The notes below the pieces were generated by a model. It had not been told where the DNA came from. It did not search any database and worked only from the letters and a program-made list of their open reading frames with translations. Position numbers and translations under genes: made by a program. Positions 32,572 through 44,810 of a stretch of DNA of 64,000 nt are shown in pieces. Position 1 is the first letter of the stretch; each line of letters opens with the position of its first letter. This DNA is from Sthenelais limicola (taxonomy: Eukaryota; Annelida; Polychaeta; Phyllodocida; Sigalionidae), in contig OW804094.1 in NCBI GenBank assembly GCA_942159475.1, positions 135,828,755 to 135,892,754 of the forward strand, read 5' to 3'.

Positions 32572-32800
32572 GGGTCAGAGTTTCAGAAAATGTACAATTC
32601 GTCTTCACCAATCCTCTCAAATAACCCAAATTTCAGACGAAAATAAAGTTCAATAGAGCATAACCAAACAGATTGCTAGAATCAATGCAATGCCAAATAT
32701 ACTCGAATTTACCAAGTATTGACCAAATTGCAGCCTAATTTAGCAGAATTTACTCAAACGTGTAGAGCTGCCAATTGTACATTTTCTGAAACTCTGACCC
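32572..32800 (-). mobile_element. MITE-A copy 28
   Basis: Complete, ATAT on both sides. It lies head-on to copy 27, forming an inverted pair. Confidence 0.9.
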
Positions 32801-33167
32801 ATATATACAGTTTTCTTTGACCCAGCCGTAAGAAGGTGCAGGAAGCACGTGTCCTACACTATGATGCACTTATAAACCCGTTTGAGCTCACCCCAAAGCC
32901 TGTGCTTCCGCAATGGCCGCCCCTGCACCCTGCAAAAGGCGCCCAGGCAGTTAAATCATGGAAGCCATCAGCGAAGCCATCTTTGAAGCCATGATTATCA
33001 TTGTACCAACGTATGTATTTTGGATTGTGGCTTCTGTGGCTTGGCACTGCCTTGTCTCCGGCGTGGAGTGACAGAGGAAAGGGATTTAAATCATGCCCTA
33101 TATGTACAGGAGGTGGTACTTTGAATACGTGAGTGTTGCCATGCTCATCTCAGGGAGGCTTATATAT
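32801..33167. other. Unassigned interval
   Basis: No recognised element. A short minus-strand frame has repeated GGCTTC-type codons but no motif. Confidence 0.35.
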
Positions 33168-33572
33168 GTGATGTGTTATAGCAAAATAAGGCACAAGTCG
33201 CAAATATATGGATTTTGAGATAGCATCATGTTTGAAAAACTGAGATCAAGCTGATTCCAATGAAAGTAAACAGTAGGACATCTAATAAGTGTTTCTATGT
33301 TTTAAGTTTGATATTTTTATTTTTGAAAAAAAAAGAAATATTTCTGGGTGGACATTTGCTAGTAAAGTAGCAAAATATATACTATAATATGAGCTTAGAA
33401 ATGTATAGATATATTAAATACACTATCTTGAAATTTGGTACATGTATTGATACGACTTGGAGCATTAGATAACCTAAAGATGGAAACATTCGTACCAACA
33501 GATCCTGTGAATATAATACTTTAGAAAATATCAATTTTGCGGCTATTGACTCATTTTCCTGAAACTCATCAC
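33168..33572 (+). mobile_element. MITE-C copy with ATAT duplication
   Basis: GTGATGTGTTATAGCAAAAT to CCTGAAACTCATCAC, flanked by ATAT (33164-33167, 33573-33576). Confidence 0.87.
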
Positions 33573-33787
33573 ATATATATAAATATGAAGGCAAGTCATA
33601 GTTATGCAGTTTCATAGCGTTTGAATCTCACAAGCAATCTTTGTAATGGGAGGTTTTTTTTTAATGAAATACATCCATCGCATGTGTTGGAAGTAATTGT
33701 CGGAGGAATCACTTTGAAAACATAGAATCTATGTAAATGGATGTAAATGTGAATATATATAACTTGTCTAGCCAAGATATAATATAT

Positions 33788-34091
33788 GGGTGAAATCGCC
33801 TGAAAATGTACACTCGGCAGCTCTACAGATTCAGTAACTTCAGCTAATTCAGGCTAAAAATGACAATAATTAGGAATATATCTGAATATATCTACATAGT
33901 GTTCATTCAAAAATCTCTTCCCTCATGTTGAACTGTATTTCTACCCGCACTTTTGTCTTAAATATGACATATTTGGAGAATTGTCAGACCTTTTCATGAT
34001 TGTAACTGTTATTATTACATGAATAAAAATTCAATATATATATATATATGTATTTAGAGAAATAGCGATGGCGAATTGTGCATTTTCTGTC
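33788..34091 (+). mobile_element. MITE-A copy 29 with internal insertion
   Basis: Both ends are of the second type (GGGTGAAATCGCCTG; TGTCGACTTCACCC), with ATAT flanks. About 70 bases near 33985-34055, including a TA repeat, are absent from other copies. Confidence 0.85.
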
Positions 34092-34668
34092 GACTTCACC
34101 CATATATAAACATGTGCTTTGATTGTGTATGTGTTGCGAGGCACAGCTGTTAACACTGAGAGAACAGCCTGATACCACTCTCTCCACTCTAATTTACCCA
34201 CATCTCACAGTTGTGCCTGCTCCTATGTAGACCAGCTTTATGTCTGGTCGCTCTGACCTGACATACACCCTTTGCTTTTGAATACAAATTCTATGAAAGG
34301 TTCAGATCCGAGCTGCTCTCACTGCTCCTTCGTGTATTGCTCTCTCACCCCCACCCCCCGATGCCTGATTATTTCCCTCAAGAACTAAGAAAAGGAGGCA
34401 GTTGCATGTGGTAGGGCATATGCTACACCCCCTTACTGTCTCCCATAGTCAACCTCCATGAAACCTTAGTCTAAAGAGTGAATGGATGTAAGAGTAACTC
34501 CACAGTGTATGTTCCATTGTAGAGCCATGAGGTGCTCAGTCATATAAATGTCCCTGCCTCTATTTATAGGAATTTGGTTTTGTGAATCACAGCTGCATCT
34601 AAATGACATTTTCACTCTTTTTCTGATAAATTTGAAAGCCTGAAAACAATATGTTAATAACCAATTAC
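34092..34668. other. Unassigned interval
   Basis: No recognised element or exon. Confidence 0.35.
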
Positions 34669-34984
34669 CAATATATTATGTATATATTCGTATATATATA
34701 ATTAACTAGTATGAAGTGCAGAGGAAATAGAAGAAATCTTAAATGATATAAAGCATTTGAATTCGCAGAACAATCGTATAATATATCACGAAATCGCCAA
34801 TTTACATTACAGGGTAATTCCCTATATATATGTATTCGTTTATATATTTACTAGTATAAAGTGCAGAGGTATAGGAAGAAAGTTAACCGATCTTAAATGA
34901 TACAAAGCATTGGAAATGGCAGAATAATCGTATAATATATCACGAAATCGCCAATTTACATTACATGGTAATTGCCCTTACAAT
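34669..34984 (+). repeat. Tandem duplication, about 150 bases
   Basis: Both halves contain ACTAGTATRAAGTGCAGAGG, ATCTTAAATGATAYAAAGCA and CGAAATCGCCAATTTACATT. Roughly 90 percent alike by eye. Function unknown. Confidence 0.85.
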
Positions 34985-35073
34985 ATACATAAGTAGCGCA
35001 TGCTACAATTGAATGCTGCTGTGATGGGTACCAGACGATACAGAGGTGACTGTCTGTATGGCAGACACTATGT

Positions 35074-35309
35074 GGGTCAGATTTTCATAAAATGTACAAT
35101 TGGCAGCTGTACACATTTAGTAAATTTCGCTAAATTAGGCTGCAATGTGGTCAATACTTGATCAAATCGAGTATATTCGGCATTGCATTGATTCTAGCAA
35201 TCTGTTTGGTTAGGTTGAACTGCATTTTGAACTTTATTTCCGTCTTAAATCAGGGTTATTCGAAGAGATTGATGAAGGTCAATTGTACATTTTTCGAAAA
35301 TGTGACTCA
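35074..35309 (+). mobile_element. MITE-A copy 30
   Basis: Left end GGGTCAGATTTTCATAAAAT. The right end is decayed (TTCGAAAATGTGACTC). Confidence 0.85.
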
Positions 35310-35858
35310 TATATGCTACAACCTCCTCCCCCTTGTACATTCTATGTTTGGCGTGCGCTACCGTATTTGACTGGTTGCGTGTCTGGGAAATTGACATGAG
35401 ATAGAGAACGGCCAAATCCCTGGGGATAAATCTGTTTCTAAAGCTTGCAAGGGTATAAAGACAAATGCGAATTCTAGTAGTACATCTGAAGATCTTCGGA
35501 TAAAAAGTTGGGGGGAAAGGTACATTGCTCTCTCTCTCTCTCCTTTTTTTGCGAACAAATAAGATTTCCCATGTTGACTTGGTGAAGAGTAATTATTCGA
35601 TTGAGACAGCGCAAGGTTTCACTGATTTGAATTTTTTTACCCAAAACGCCAGCTCGCTTATATATCTCATTTTTTAAAACGTGTTGAAAGAGGTGAGGAT
35701 TAAAAGAATGTATGTGCAAGAAGTTAGAAGATTATATCTGGATGATTCCCAACTAGAACCTCTTAGAAGACCGTTGATGTATTGGTTTGGGGGGAAATAA
35801 ATCTGGTAATTTGGTGTTTGTTAATGAACCCAAGGTGCTACCTTGACATTTGAAAATG
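35310..35858. other. Unassigned interval
   Basis: Contains a (TC)n tract at about 35527-35544. No recognised gene. Confidence 0.35.
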
Positions 35859-35897
35859 TCACCTGAAGTAGGGCAAAACAAGCCCGAAAGCTAGTGA
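35859..35897 (+). ncRNA. Hammerhead-ribozyme-like motif, one core change
   Basis: Stem I TCAC/GTGA. The core CTGAAGTA has T at or inserted before the A9 position. Stem II is GGGC/GCCC around AAAACAA. Then GAAA and a two-base-pair stem III next to the cleavage-type TA. The layout is that of the minimal hammerheads of Penelope-like retroelements. The core change predicts loss of activity. No RT is visible nearby. Confidence 0.5.
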
Positions 35898-36083
35898 AAT
35901 AAAAACCCAATCAAATATCAATAATTTGGGATTTTTCCTAACCTCTCTAGCAACCAAAAGATAACTACCCGGGATTCCTTATTTAAAAGCGACGACCATA
36001 CAACTTCGCTACATTTGAAAATGTGTCCATAATATAGCTTCAGGTATCTGGATATAAATAGCGAGAGTAACACGTGACCAGCT

Positions 36084-36115
36084 GACCCGCAAGCCCGCAA
36101 GCCCGCAAGCCCGCG
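36084..36115 (+). repeat. Short minisatellite, CCCGCAAG x4
   Basis: Four copies of CCCGCAAG in an otherwise AT-rich stretch. Confidence 0.85.
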
Positions 36116-36253
36116 AAATTTGAATAATAGACAGTTGCTGCAAAAGATAGAACAAGTGAACATGAACATATTCAATAAAGGATGACTGTTGTCGCCACTG
36201 AAGTCGCCTACAACCTTTACCTTATTTACTATATTAGTGCTCGACTAATATAT

Positions 36254-36488
36254 GGGTCAGATCGTCAGAAAATGTACAATTGGCAGCTCTACACATTTAA
36301 TAAATTCTGCTAAATTAGATTGAAAGTTGGTCAATGCTAGATAAATTCGAGTATATTCGGCATTGCATTGATTCTAGCTATCTGTTTGGTTAGGTTAAAC
36401 TGCATTTTGAACTTTATTTTTGTCTTAAATTTGCGATATTTGATAGGATTGGTGAAGACGAATTGTACATTTTCTGGCGATTTCACCC
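36254..36488 (+). mobile_element. MITE-A copy 31
   Basis: The left end is of the first type (GGGTCAGATCGTCAG) and the right of the second (CTGGCGATTTCACCC). ATAT on both sides. Confidence 0.92.
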
Positions 36489-36895
36489 ATATAAAATATA
36501 TAAAGATGAAACGTAAGCACGGTAGATCTCTTTTTAAAGTTTAATTTAGATAAACAGTTAAAAATGGTCAAGTATTGATGAAATAAATACAAGAGATGTA
36601 ATGAAGAGAAACAAGAAGGTTTAACGTAAATTAAGAAATACCAAAAGAAATTAAAAATATATGGGAGACCTTTTAAGAGCCTTAAAGCTATAGACGCCTA
36701 GATGGTACGTGGGTAGGCATATTTGAGAATATCCCAAATCCAAGAGAGTACCTCTTCGGATATTCATACGTCATGTTAATTATGTGTTGCAATATCTTAG
36801 AAAAGGAAAGTGATATTCGAAAAAGAAAAGCGTTGGATATGTTGGATATTTACTATTACACATTGATATGCTTACTGATTGCGGTTAAAACAGGA
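36489..36895. other. Unassigned interval
   Basis: AT-rich, nothing recognised. Confidence 0.35.
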
Positions 36896-37889
36896 GGGTG
36901 AAATTGCCATAAAATGTACAATTTGCCTTCACCAATCCTCTAAAATAATCTAAGTCTAAGACAAAAATGAGGTTCAAAATTCAGTCCAAAATGACTAAAT
37001 AGATTGTTTGATATAAGGCAATATCAAATATACTCAGATATACCTAGTATTGGCCATTTCTCAGTCCAATGTTATACAATTTACCAAATGTGTAGATCCC
37101 TGGGGCCCATTTCATAACTAATAGCGGAGCGGACCATAGCGGACCATAGCGGAACATTTTTTAGCGGATAATTTAGCGGATTTCCGCTAACCCGTTTCAT
37201 AAGCCACTCCGTTATTATTTTCTCCGTTAAGGTCCGCTACCTTCCGTTATGGTCCGTTACCGTCCGTTGCCGTTCGTTATGCTCCGTTATGTGCCGCTAA
37301 GGCTTCCGCTATGTCCCACTATGCTCCGTTATATGTTCAACACATAATTGTATTGGTATTTCCGCATATAAATCGTTTCTTAAATTCCCAATGACTGCTT
37401 AGTTTATACTAGATAAAGGAGATGTTATATATGAATATAATAATGTATTATTTGGGATGACGGTGCTTGGCAAGAAATCTATTCTTTTTATTTCGAAATC
37501 AAGTTAAAAACTAATGAACCTTCATAATGAGAGTTTTAGAACATATTTAACTGCTATTTATTAAATATTTGATATGCATTCATGCCCACTCACCATTCAA
37601 GGATTCATTTCAAGAGCACCCAAAGATTTTCCCTCTTTAAGAAACTTGGAATCTCCGAACATTTCAAGGCCATTTAAAATATTCCAACAGGATTCAAGGC
37701 CATGCGATGATATTTCAGGCCCTTTGACCTATATGTTAATTTAATGTTAATGAACCCTTGAATTTATTTGCCCAAATTTTAGGCTTTTCCAAGCCCCATT
37801 ATTGGAATAGGCCTACAGTTGATAAAGTGTACATAAACGTATATCCTATTTTATTGTTAGTATTACATGGATTCTTGTTAAAATTAATT

Positions 37890-38300
37890 CATGTGTCTCT
37901 CTCGTTGCTCCATGGATATCCTCCACCTCTCTCTCTTTCATTCCCTCTCCCTCTCTTTCCCTCATTGTTTCCCTCCCTCCTTGTTCTCTCTCCCCGCTCT
38001 TTCCCTTCACTCGCTCTTTTCTACCTCTGTATCCTTGCTTCCTTCCTTTTTTCTCGCCCTCTTCCCCTCTCTCTCTTCATGTTTCCTCCTCCATTCTATC
38101 TAATCGACCTCTCTTTTCTCCCAGTTTATTTCTTCCTGCTCCCTCACTCTCTCTTTCGTCTCCCTCACCATCTCATCTCGTCCCCCTCACACTTCTTGCT
38201 CACTCTCTCTCTCCCTCTCACCACTCTCCCCCTCTTCTATCCCCTCACTCATATCTTTCTCTTCACTCTCTCCCCTCACCCTCTCTTCTCTCCCTCTCTC
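37890..38300 (+). repeat. Polypyrimidine (CT-rich) tract in element D
   Basis: Roughly 400 bases dominated by CTCTCTC and TTCCCTC words. The long open frame across it and the next tract is a low-complexity artefact. Confidence 0.88.
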
Positions 38301-38855
38301 ATACACATGCATACTTACATGTGTATGTATGCATATATACATATATTATGCATGTATGTATACTTGCATACATACATAGATGCATATGTATATATGTATA
38401 TGTACACATTTGTATATATAATACATGCATACACATGCCTAATCTATGTATACATATATACATGTACACATACATCTATGTATATGTATGTATACATATG
38501 TATATACAATGTATGTGTATACAATGTTGTATACCGTATATTTTGTATACATACATATACATGTATATATATACATGTATACGTATATGAACACATAAGT
38601 GCCTGTGTATGTTGGCATATACAATGTATGCATATATACAATGTATGCATATATATACACATGTGTATATACAATGTATATACAATGTATATACAATGTA
38701 TGCATATACAATCTATGCACATATATAATATATGCATATACAATCTATGCATATAAAATGTATGCATATACAATGTATGCATATACAATCTATGCATATA
38801 TACAATCTATGCATATATACAATCTATGCATATACAATCTATGCATATTTTATAC
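38301..38855. repeat. Complex TA/TG/CA microsatellite in element D
   Basis: Long alternation of ATACATGTATAT and, from about 38620, repeats of ATACAATSTATGCATAT. Purine-pyrimidine alternation could favour Z-DNA or cruciforms. Confidence 0.88.
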
Positions 38856-40324
38856 GAATTTGTTGGCATCCATAGAGGTTTACATAATAAATTGTGAGTT
38901 ATCACATCAAAACCCGACAACCAAGCTGTGTTGGTACAAGTTTGTGTTTTATTACAGAGATTATTATTTATTTATTTATCTTAAAATTATAATGTTTTAG
39001 CGTCTTGTGACTTATTTTCCTGTGACACATATGAACAATTCCACCAATTGGCCGTCATTTGGCCATCTAGGGCTGAAAATTCAGATTTTTTTTAGAATTG
39101 CTTCTATTGATTTATTCTTTTTCGTATATAAAATACACATATTGCTGAGATTATAGACGAAGGTGGGAATGTTAATGATGAATATTGTAACCAGGGCAGC
39201 TTGATAGATTCTGTGATTAGAACTCTGATGATAAGGGCACCGAAGATTGGTACATATTTTTGTACATGTATAAATAAGGATTTAAATTAAAAATAAATAA
39301 AACAAATCTGCACATAATTTTTAAAACTATTCTGTACCTGATAGGTCTCCTCATAAGGATGATAACACTTTTTAGTTTGTGAAAATATTCCAATTAGACG
39401 GAAAGTTATAGCCAAATAACCATTCCAGTAATGGTGATAATGGCAGCGGCAAGGGTGCCAGGGCATTGTCCCTCTGCCCACATACACACACACAACCCAT
39501 TATATTTAGAATATAGTAACAAATATCGATAACATTTTGTCCCTCTCGTTATCCTGCAATCATTGTTTGCCATGCAAATGAGCAAAAGACGATTTTAGGG
39601 TCAAATGACGACCAAATGGTGGATTTGCTCATAATTATGGAGTCTCGATGTAATGTAAATATTCATAATAGTTGACGTTTTTATAGGGGTTGGATTTGCA
39701 AATCAAACATAATTATCACGATGTGAAATTAATAATGTTGATACAAGTAATGTATCAATAACTATGAGTGGTATTTCGTGATATTTTTTTTAAGAATCCT
39801 TGATGTTAAATACAAAATTACTGATTATTTATCATCAATTTTTGATGATTATTAAACTTTAAAACTAAAAACAAAATACTTTAGCCACGTTGAAAAAAGG
39901 TGTTGAATTTCTTTGTACAATATTAAAAGATAACTAATTCAGACGAAATTTGCAAAACTTTCCCCCCATATTTGGTACATGTATAAATCATTTCATTATG
40001 ACAAGAATACCCTGGTCGAAAATTGTTAAAATAATATTTTTTTCTCACCTTAAAACATGTAATAACTAGCAATGAAGAGCTATAGAAAGGATAAAAAGTG
40101 TTTATTTGGTATTTATTTCATGTAAAATTGAGACAAAAAAAGTTGCGGAGACCTTTTTGAATTCCGCAAAAAATGCGGAGACTTAGCGGAAAAATAGCGG
40201 AATTCCGTTCCGCTATTAGTTATGAAACAGAATAGTGGAATTCCGCTATTTTTGGACTCCGCTCCGCTCCGCTATTAGTTATGAAATGGGCCCCTGGATT
40301 GTACATTTTCTGAATATCTGACCC

Positions 40325-41109
40325 ATGGTACATTGAATAAAGCCTTTTTTAAAAAATGAAGACCCCTCAGAGCCTTCGATGAATTAATAATGACGCATTT
40401 ATGTATAGATAGAAGCTATAATTGACTAATATCATGTTAGATGTCTAGTTCAACTGCTCTTTGATGGATAATTGTCCTGCTAAGCAAACATTAATTCTCA
40501 TTAGAGTAAGAAGTCTCAGAAGTTAATTGGAGCCTAAGGAGTTTTACCAGCCAACTCTACTTAGATGTTCACTGTGGCTTATGCAATTGCTAATTTACTA
40601 ATAAGAAAGGAGAGCTTGCGCTGCCAGGAGATACGTCAAGTTATCCTGAACTATGTCTAGTCTATACTCTGTCAGAATATAATGTAGAACCAAGCTGAAA
40701 TGAATAACACAAGGTCTCTTTACTGATATTTTCATTTAGAGTCATTTTAGTTTATAATTTCACTAATATCTTCATATCTGGGGCTTGGTTTTCTTTTAAA
40801 ATCATACATTTAGTTATTGATGTCATTAGCTTTTGATTGGTGAAAGTTTTGGAGAGGCTAAGATCGAATTAAGCGAGGAAAGTGAGTTAAATGGGCTTAA
40901 GGGATATTATGGCTCTCCGTGTCTGTGAGGCACATCGCATCGGTGGCATAGTTCGAAATTGGAGTTTTAAACTCTTAAATACTCGAAATATATGTATTTA
41001 ATACATTAATGCTCCGGGGTATCCATTACCAATATACTAATCTAGAACATAGTTGAAATTCCGGCAAACATTCCCGAAATCGGGAGCTCAGTGATATGTG
41101 TCACTTTAA
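40325..41109. other. Unassigned interval
   Basis: No recognised element or exon. Confidence 0.35.
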
Positions 41110-41300
41110 CAGTCTAGGTCTAAAGATGAGAGAGTCCCTTCAAACGGAGGAAAATCCTCTCCCCTCAAACCGCAAAGTGATATTATTCCATTAAGACCGC
41201 AAAATGTCATATCATATAAAATCCCGTTGGAACGCCTACTCCTAGGCCAGAAAACTTAGCAAAATAGGCATCCAATCACTCTTAGCTGCTCTGAGGGTTT
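41110..41300 (+). mobile_element. MITE-K copy 3
   Basis: CAGTCTAGGTCTAAAGATG at the left, then AAACCGCAAAGTGATATTA and GGCATCCAATCACTC. The right end is eroded. Confidence 0.75.
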
Positions 41301-41415
41301 TGCACTGTTAAAGTAGTATAGCATAGGGGAGCACACGGACGAGCAGGAGAAATGGCAAGCGAAGGCCAGCTCACACCAACACTTCCCTGCTCCAGAGCCA
41401 CTCCCTATTATATAT

Positions 41416-41643
41416 GGGTCAAGTTTTCAGAAAATATACAATTCACCTTCACCAATTCTCTGAAATAACCCAAATTTCAGACAATAATAAAGTTCAAAGT
41501 ACAGTACAACCGATTGCTAGAATCAACAATGCCAAGCAGAATATACTCGGATTCATCAAGTATTGACCAAATTACAGCCTCATTTAGCAGCATTTACTGA
41601 ATGTGAACATCTGCCAATTGTACATTTTCTGAAAATCTCAACC
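41416..41643 (-). mobile_element. MITE-A copy 33
   Basis: Left end GGGTCAAGTTTTCAG, right end CTGAAAATCTCAACC. A few internal bases are deleted (the CCTAACCAAACAG segment). Confidence 0.87.
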
Positions 41644-41662
41644 ATATACTACCCCACTATGT

Positions 41663-41887
41663 GGGTCAGATTTTCAGAAAATGTACAATTGGCAGCTCTA
41701 CACATTTAGGAAATTCTTCTAAATTAGGCTGAAAAATGAAGAATACCAAGTATATTTGATATCGTATCGATTTAAAATATCGGTTCTATTATGTTAAACT
41801 GCATTTTGAAGCTCATTTTTATCTTAAATGTGGGCTATTTGAGAGGATTGGTGAAGGTGAGTTGTACATTTTCTGAAAATCTGACCG
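41663..41887 (+). mobile_element. MITE-A copy 34
   Basis: Perfect ATGT duplication (41659-41662, 41888-41891). It lies 20 bases from copy 33. Confidence 0.91.
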
Positions 41888-42120
41888 ATGTCCCTCCAGT
41901 CACTTTCATCATTGTCACAGGGTGCGGAACAGTGCATTGGGTAGATCTAACTCTGTTAGGTGAAAGGCCTGTCACCACCACCGCGACACAGACACTGACA
42001 GAGTAGAAAAGGATAGACACATCCAGGCATTGGATATGTTTTAAGCTTCTGATAAATGGATGGCTGTTCCTCCCTCTTAAAAGGTCTATTCATTCTATGC
42101 ATTCAGTTCCACTGACGATT

Positions 42121-42334
42121 CAGTCTTGGCCCAAAGATGAGAGAGTCCCTTGAAACGGAGGGTAAGCCTCTCGCCTTAAACCGCAAAGTGCCATTATAAT
42201 TCCATTAAGACCACAAAATGTCATTATAATCCCATTAAAACGCCTAATCCTAGGCCAGGAAACCGATTAGCAAAGTGGGGGTTCAATCATTGACGTAGTA
42301 TTCTAATCTGATCTGAGGGTTTGGGCCTGGACTG
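42121..42334 (+). mobile_element. MITE-K copy 4, both ends present
   Basis: CAGTCTTGGCCCAAAGATG at the left is mirrored by TTTGGGCCTGGACTG at the right. This copy defines the family's inverted ends. Confidence 0.8.
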
Positions 42335-42431
42335 GAATGTTTTTACCAAGTGGAAAAGGCAATGTAGTCTTTCCAACAATGGCATCATTGAGTTGAGGTT
42401 TGTTGGATATAATTTGTACTGGTATTTGTAC

Positions 42432-42792
42432 TTTGTATTGATGTTTCTCAAAGTGTTTTATTCACAAGATTTCTTTTGGGGAATGTTTTCATTTTTGAGA
42501 TGCTTAACGTTGTTAGTACCATAAATATAGACTTACCAAATTTCAAGAGAGTTTATTAAATATATCCATGCATTTCTAAAGTCATCTTATAGAGTATATT
42601 TAGCTACTTTACTAGTAAATCTCCACCCAGAAATATTGCAAACGTTGTTTTTTTTTTCAAAAATAAATATATCAAACTTAAAATATAGCAGCACTTATTA
42701 GATGTATTATTGTTTATTACCATTAGAATCGGCTTGATCTCATCTTTTCAAATATGATGATATCTCAAAATATATTTTCCTAAAACACATAA
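42432..42792 (-). mobile_element. MITE-C copy, one end missing
   Basis: Runs from TTGATGTTTCTCAAAGTG through AACATACTCTATAAGATG-type text (inverse) to CCTAAAACACATAACAT. The first TIR is lost. Confidence 0.83.
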
Positions 42793-43577
42793 CATATAGT
42801 TCCTGGGGTAGTACTCGTCCATCATCAATTGCTGAGAGGAAATGCGCTAACGACAGTTATACCCTGCTCTCTTTTCAAATATTGGCAATGGGACTTTAAG
42901 ATGCATACATATCCCCACAGAACGTACATATTATCGCCTCATGTGAGAAAAACACATTAAGATGCTGCTCATGTTCACAAAGCGTATCCCAGAGGTTTCA
43001 TATTTACAGTATTCTATCCACACGTGCTACAGTTACTACAGTTAGGCCACCAACGCCCAGTTGACAGGCCAAAATGCATACACAAGTTTCCCTAATGTCC
43101 CCACGGAAGATTATGTTAAAGCCAACGCTAGCGTTCCTTGCCAATGCGGCCTATTACATGTCATTCATAGTTTCATTATCGTCCCTGCACAAGGAAATCG
43201 TGCCCAAAAGGGCCTTTGTGATAGTCTTTTGACAGTCTCCAGAGGCCTGGGATGGGAGAGGAAAGCGACTTCATCCCGCATCAAGAAATGTGACTATGTT
43301 ATAATACCGCAGCGATAGAATGCCCCAGCGGCCCTTTCTATACAGTGTCTCTTGAATGTTAGAGAAGTGCCAGATTGTATTGTCTCTTCTTTCCCTAGGA
43401 CAGCCAATGTTGAAGCTGGAGGCGTTTGTGCATTGTGGCTATGGGGAAGAGATCATCCTGGGTCAGATGGTATCAAGTGAAACACCTAGCTTATGTTTAC
43501 ACCTGCAGTGCGGCCCAATGATGAGCATATTGAGGCACTGAGAGAAGAAGTGTGTTTAGGTTCATTAGGAGTATTAC
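42793..43577. other. Unassigned interval
   Basis: An 85-codon frame at 43061-43318 has no known motif. No element recognised. Confidence 0.35.
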
Positions 43578-43927
43578 AATAGGGGAGTTGCATATCTCAC
43601 TGCGCATGTCTGTCACAGTGCATACTGGGATGGATTCTGATGAAATCTGACATACAAATATTTGGCAATATTTTATCGAAAATTGCTAGGATGTTTTCAC
43701 CAATATCAGAGCTTGTAAAAATGATTAATGAAAAACCAAGTGCATGATGGGAAAAATGGGAACTTGTGTTATGGAAACATGTATAACACATGGATATTGA
43801 CATTAGATCATTGATAAATATTCCATGCTGAACATAACATGTTTTCTATAGGTTTTATACAGTACCATTAGTCCCATAATTTCATGCGAATCAAGATTCA
43901 AGATGGCGGCTATGCAAATCCCCTATT
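43578..43927 (-). mobile_element. MITE-F copy 3
   Basis: Complete: AATAGGGGAGTTGCATATC to GCGGCTATGCAAATCCCCTATT. It gives both inverted ends of the family. Confidence 0.9.
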
Positions 43928-43944
43928 GAATACGCCTCCTTCTT

Positions 43945-44252
43945 GCTAGTGTTCGACTGAACCGACTAAAACTTGTTATCCTACTCAGAGACCCCGTACT
44001 CAGGAGTATACCTGTTTCTCTCTGTCAGCAAGCAAAGTATTATATCTGGAAAATCCTAAAGGGCCTAGTTTTAGCTTCACCACGTTGTTATTTTATTTTA
44101 TTTTATTCTTATTTTATCTTATCTTAAAAACTCGAATTTAAATTTACCCTTTCGGCCAAGGTAACGGCAGGGAGAACTGACTGGAGGCAATCTAGAAGTC
44201 TGTATACCTGTTTATGTGATAAATAAAGTAGTTCTTATCTTATCTTATCTTA
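43945..44252 (+). mobile_element. 5'-truncated 3' end of the NADAR-LINE family
   Basis: Matches 6940-7345 of the full LINE: ACTCAGGAGTATACCTG, CGGCCAAGGTAACGGCAGGG, AGAAGTCTGTATACCTG, ATAAATAAAGTAGTTC and the (TTATC)n tail. Only the 3' UTR is left, as is usual for incomplete reverse transcription. It starts at the end of MITE-F copy 3. Confidence 0.9.
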
Positions 44253-44806
44253 AAAGCTGTTGTTCCCAAGGCTTCTGAGGAAAATATCAAGGGCGACGGC
44301 AGTGTCAGAGCTTTTTTGTGAAACGTTGTCTGCTATGTATGGATTTGTATTGTTGTTGTAATAGTTTTATTTCCACTTTATTACACATATCATGTCCTGA
44401 AAAAGGACTCATCTCCTTCTGTGGACTTTCATTCCCAGCTCTCTCCCAGACCGTCCTCTGCAGCTTTTTTTAATATTTAATTGTCAATAAATTTGTACAA
44501 ATGCTACATGGGTTGTTTTTCTCTTATTACTCTATTACGTCACACATTAAACATCAATATCATGTCTCATAATATCAATTTTATAATACATAACAAATTA
44601 CAATTTAATTTTTAACTTCCCTCTTTACTATCAGCAGTAAAATACAGTACCTTGTTAAAAAATGTCTACTTCTGAACTTTACAACAATATTCATGGACTT
44701 ATATGCCATCGTTAGTTTCAAACATAAATGCTGTTATTGATATCTAAAAGATATCAATTTATATTACAAAATCACTAGTATCACTACATCTATTACTATG
44801 CATTAC
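44253..44806. other. Unassigned interval
   Basis: AT-rich, no recognised element. Confidence 0.35.
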
Positions 44807-44810
44807 TTAA

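Larger units (their letters stand above)
37102..40294. mobile_element. Element D: 3.2-kb DNA transposon with 30-base inverted ends
   Basis: GGGGCCCATTTCATAACTAA at the left is repeated inverted at the right, and the match runs on through AGCGGAGCGGA. CCTGG lies at both junctions. The subterminal regions carry many CCGTTA/CCGCTA words (37125-37335 and 40140-40260), likely protein-binding sites. The interior holds a CT-rich tract, an ATACA/TATGCATA tract and a MITE-C end remnant, but no transposase, so the copy is non-autonomous. The superfamily is not clear; the ends resemble other GGGCCC-type invertebrate elements. Confidence 0.85.
36896..40324 (-). mobile_element. MITE-A copy 32, split by element D
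   Basis: The left part is 36896-37103 and the right part 40298-40324. Joining them, with one copy of the 5-base duplication kept, restores the normal element length at that point. Confidence 0.9.

Noticed and set aside
37758..38756. 332-codon open frame
   Set aside because: It runs through the CT-rich and TA/TG-rich tracts of element D; low complexity, overlapping frames on both strands, no domain.
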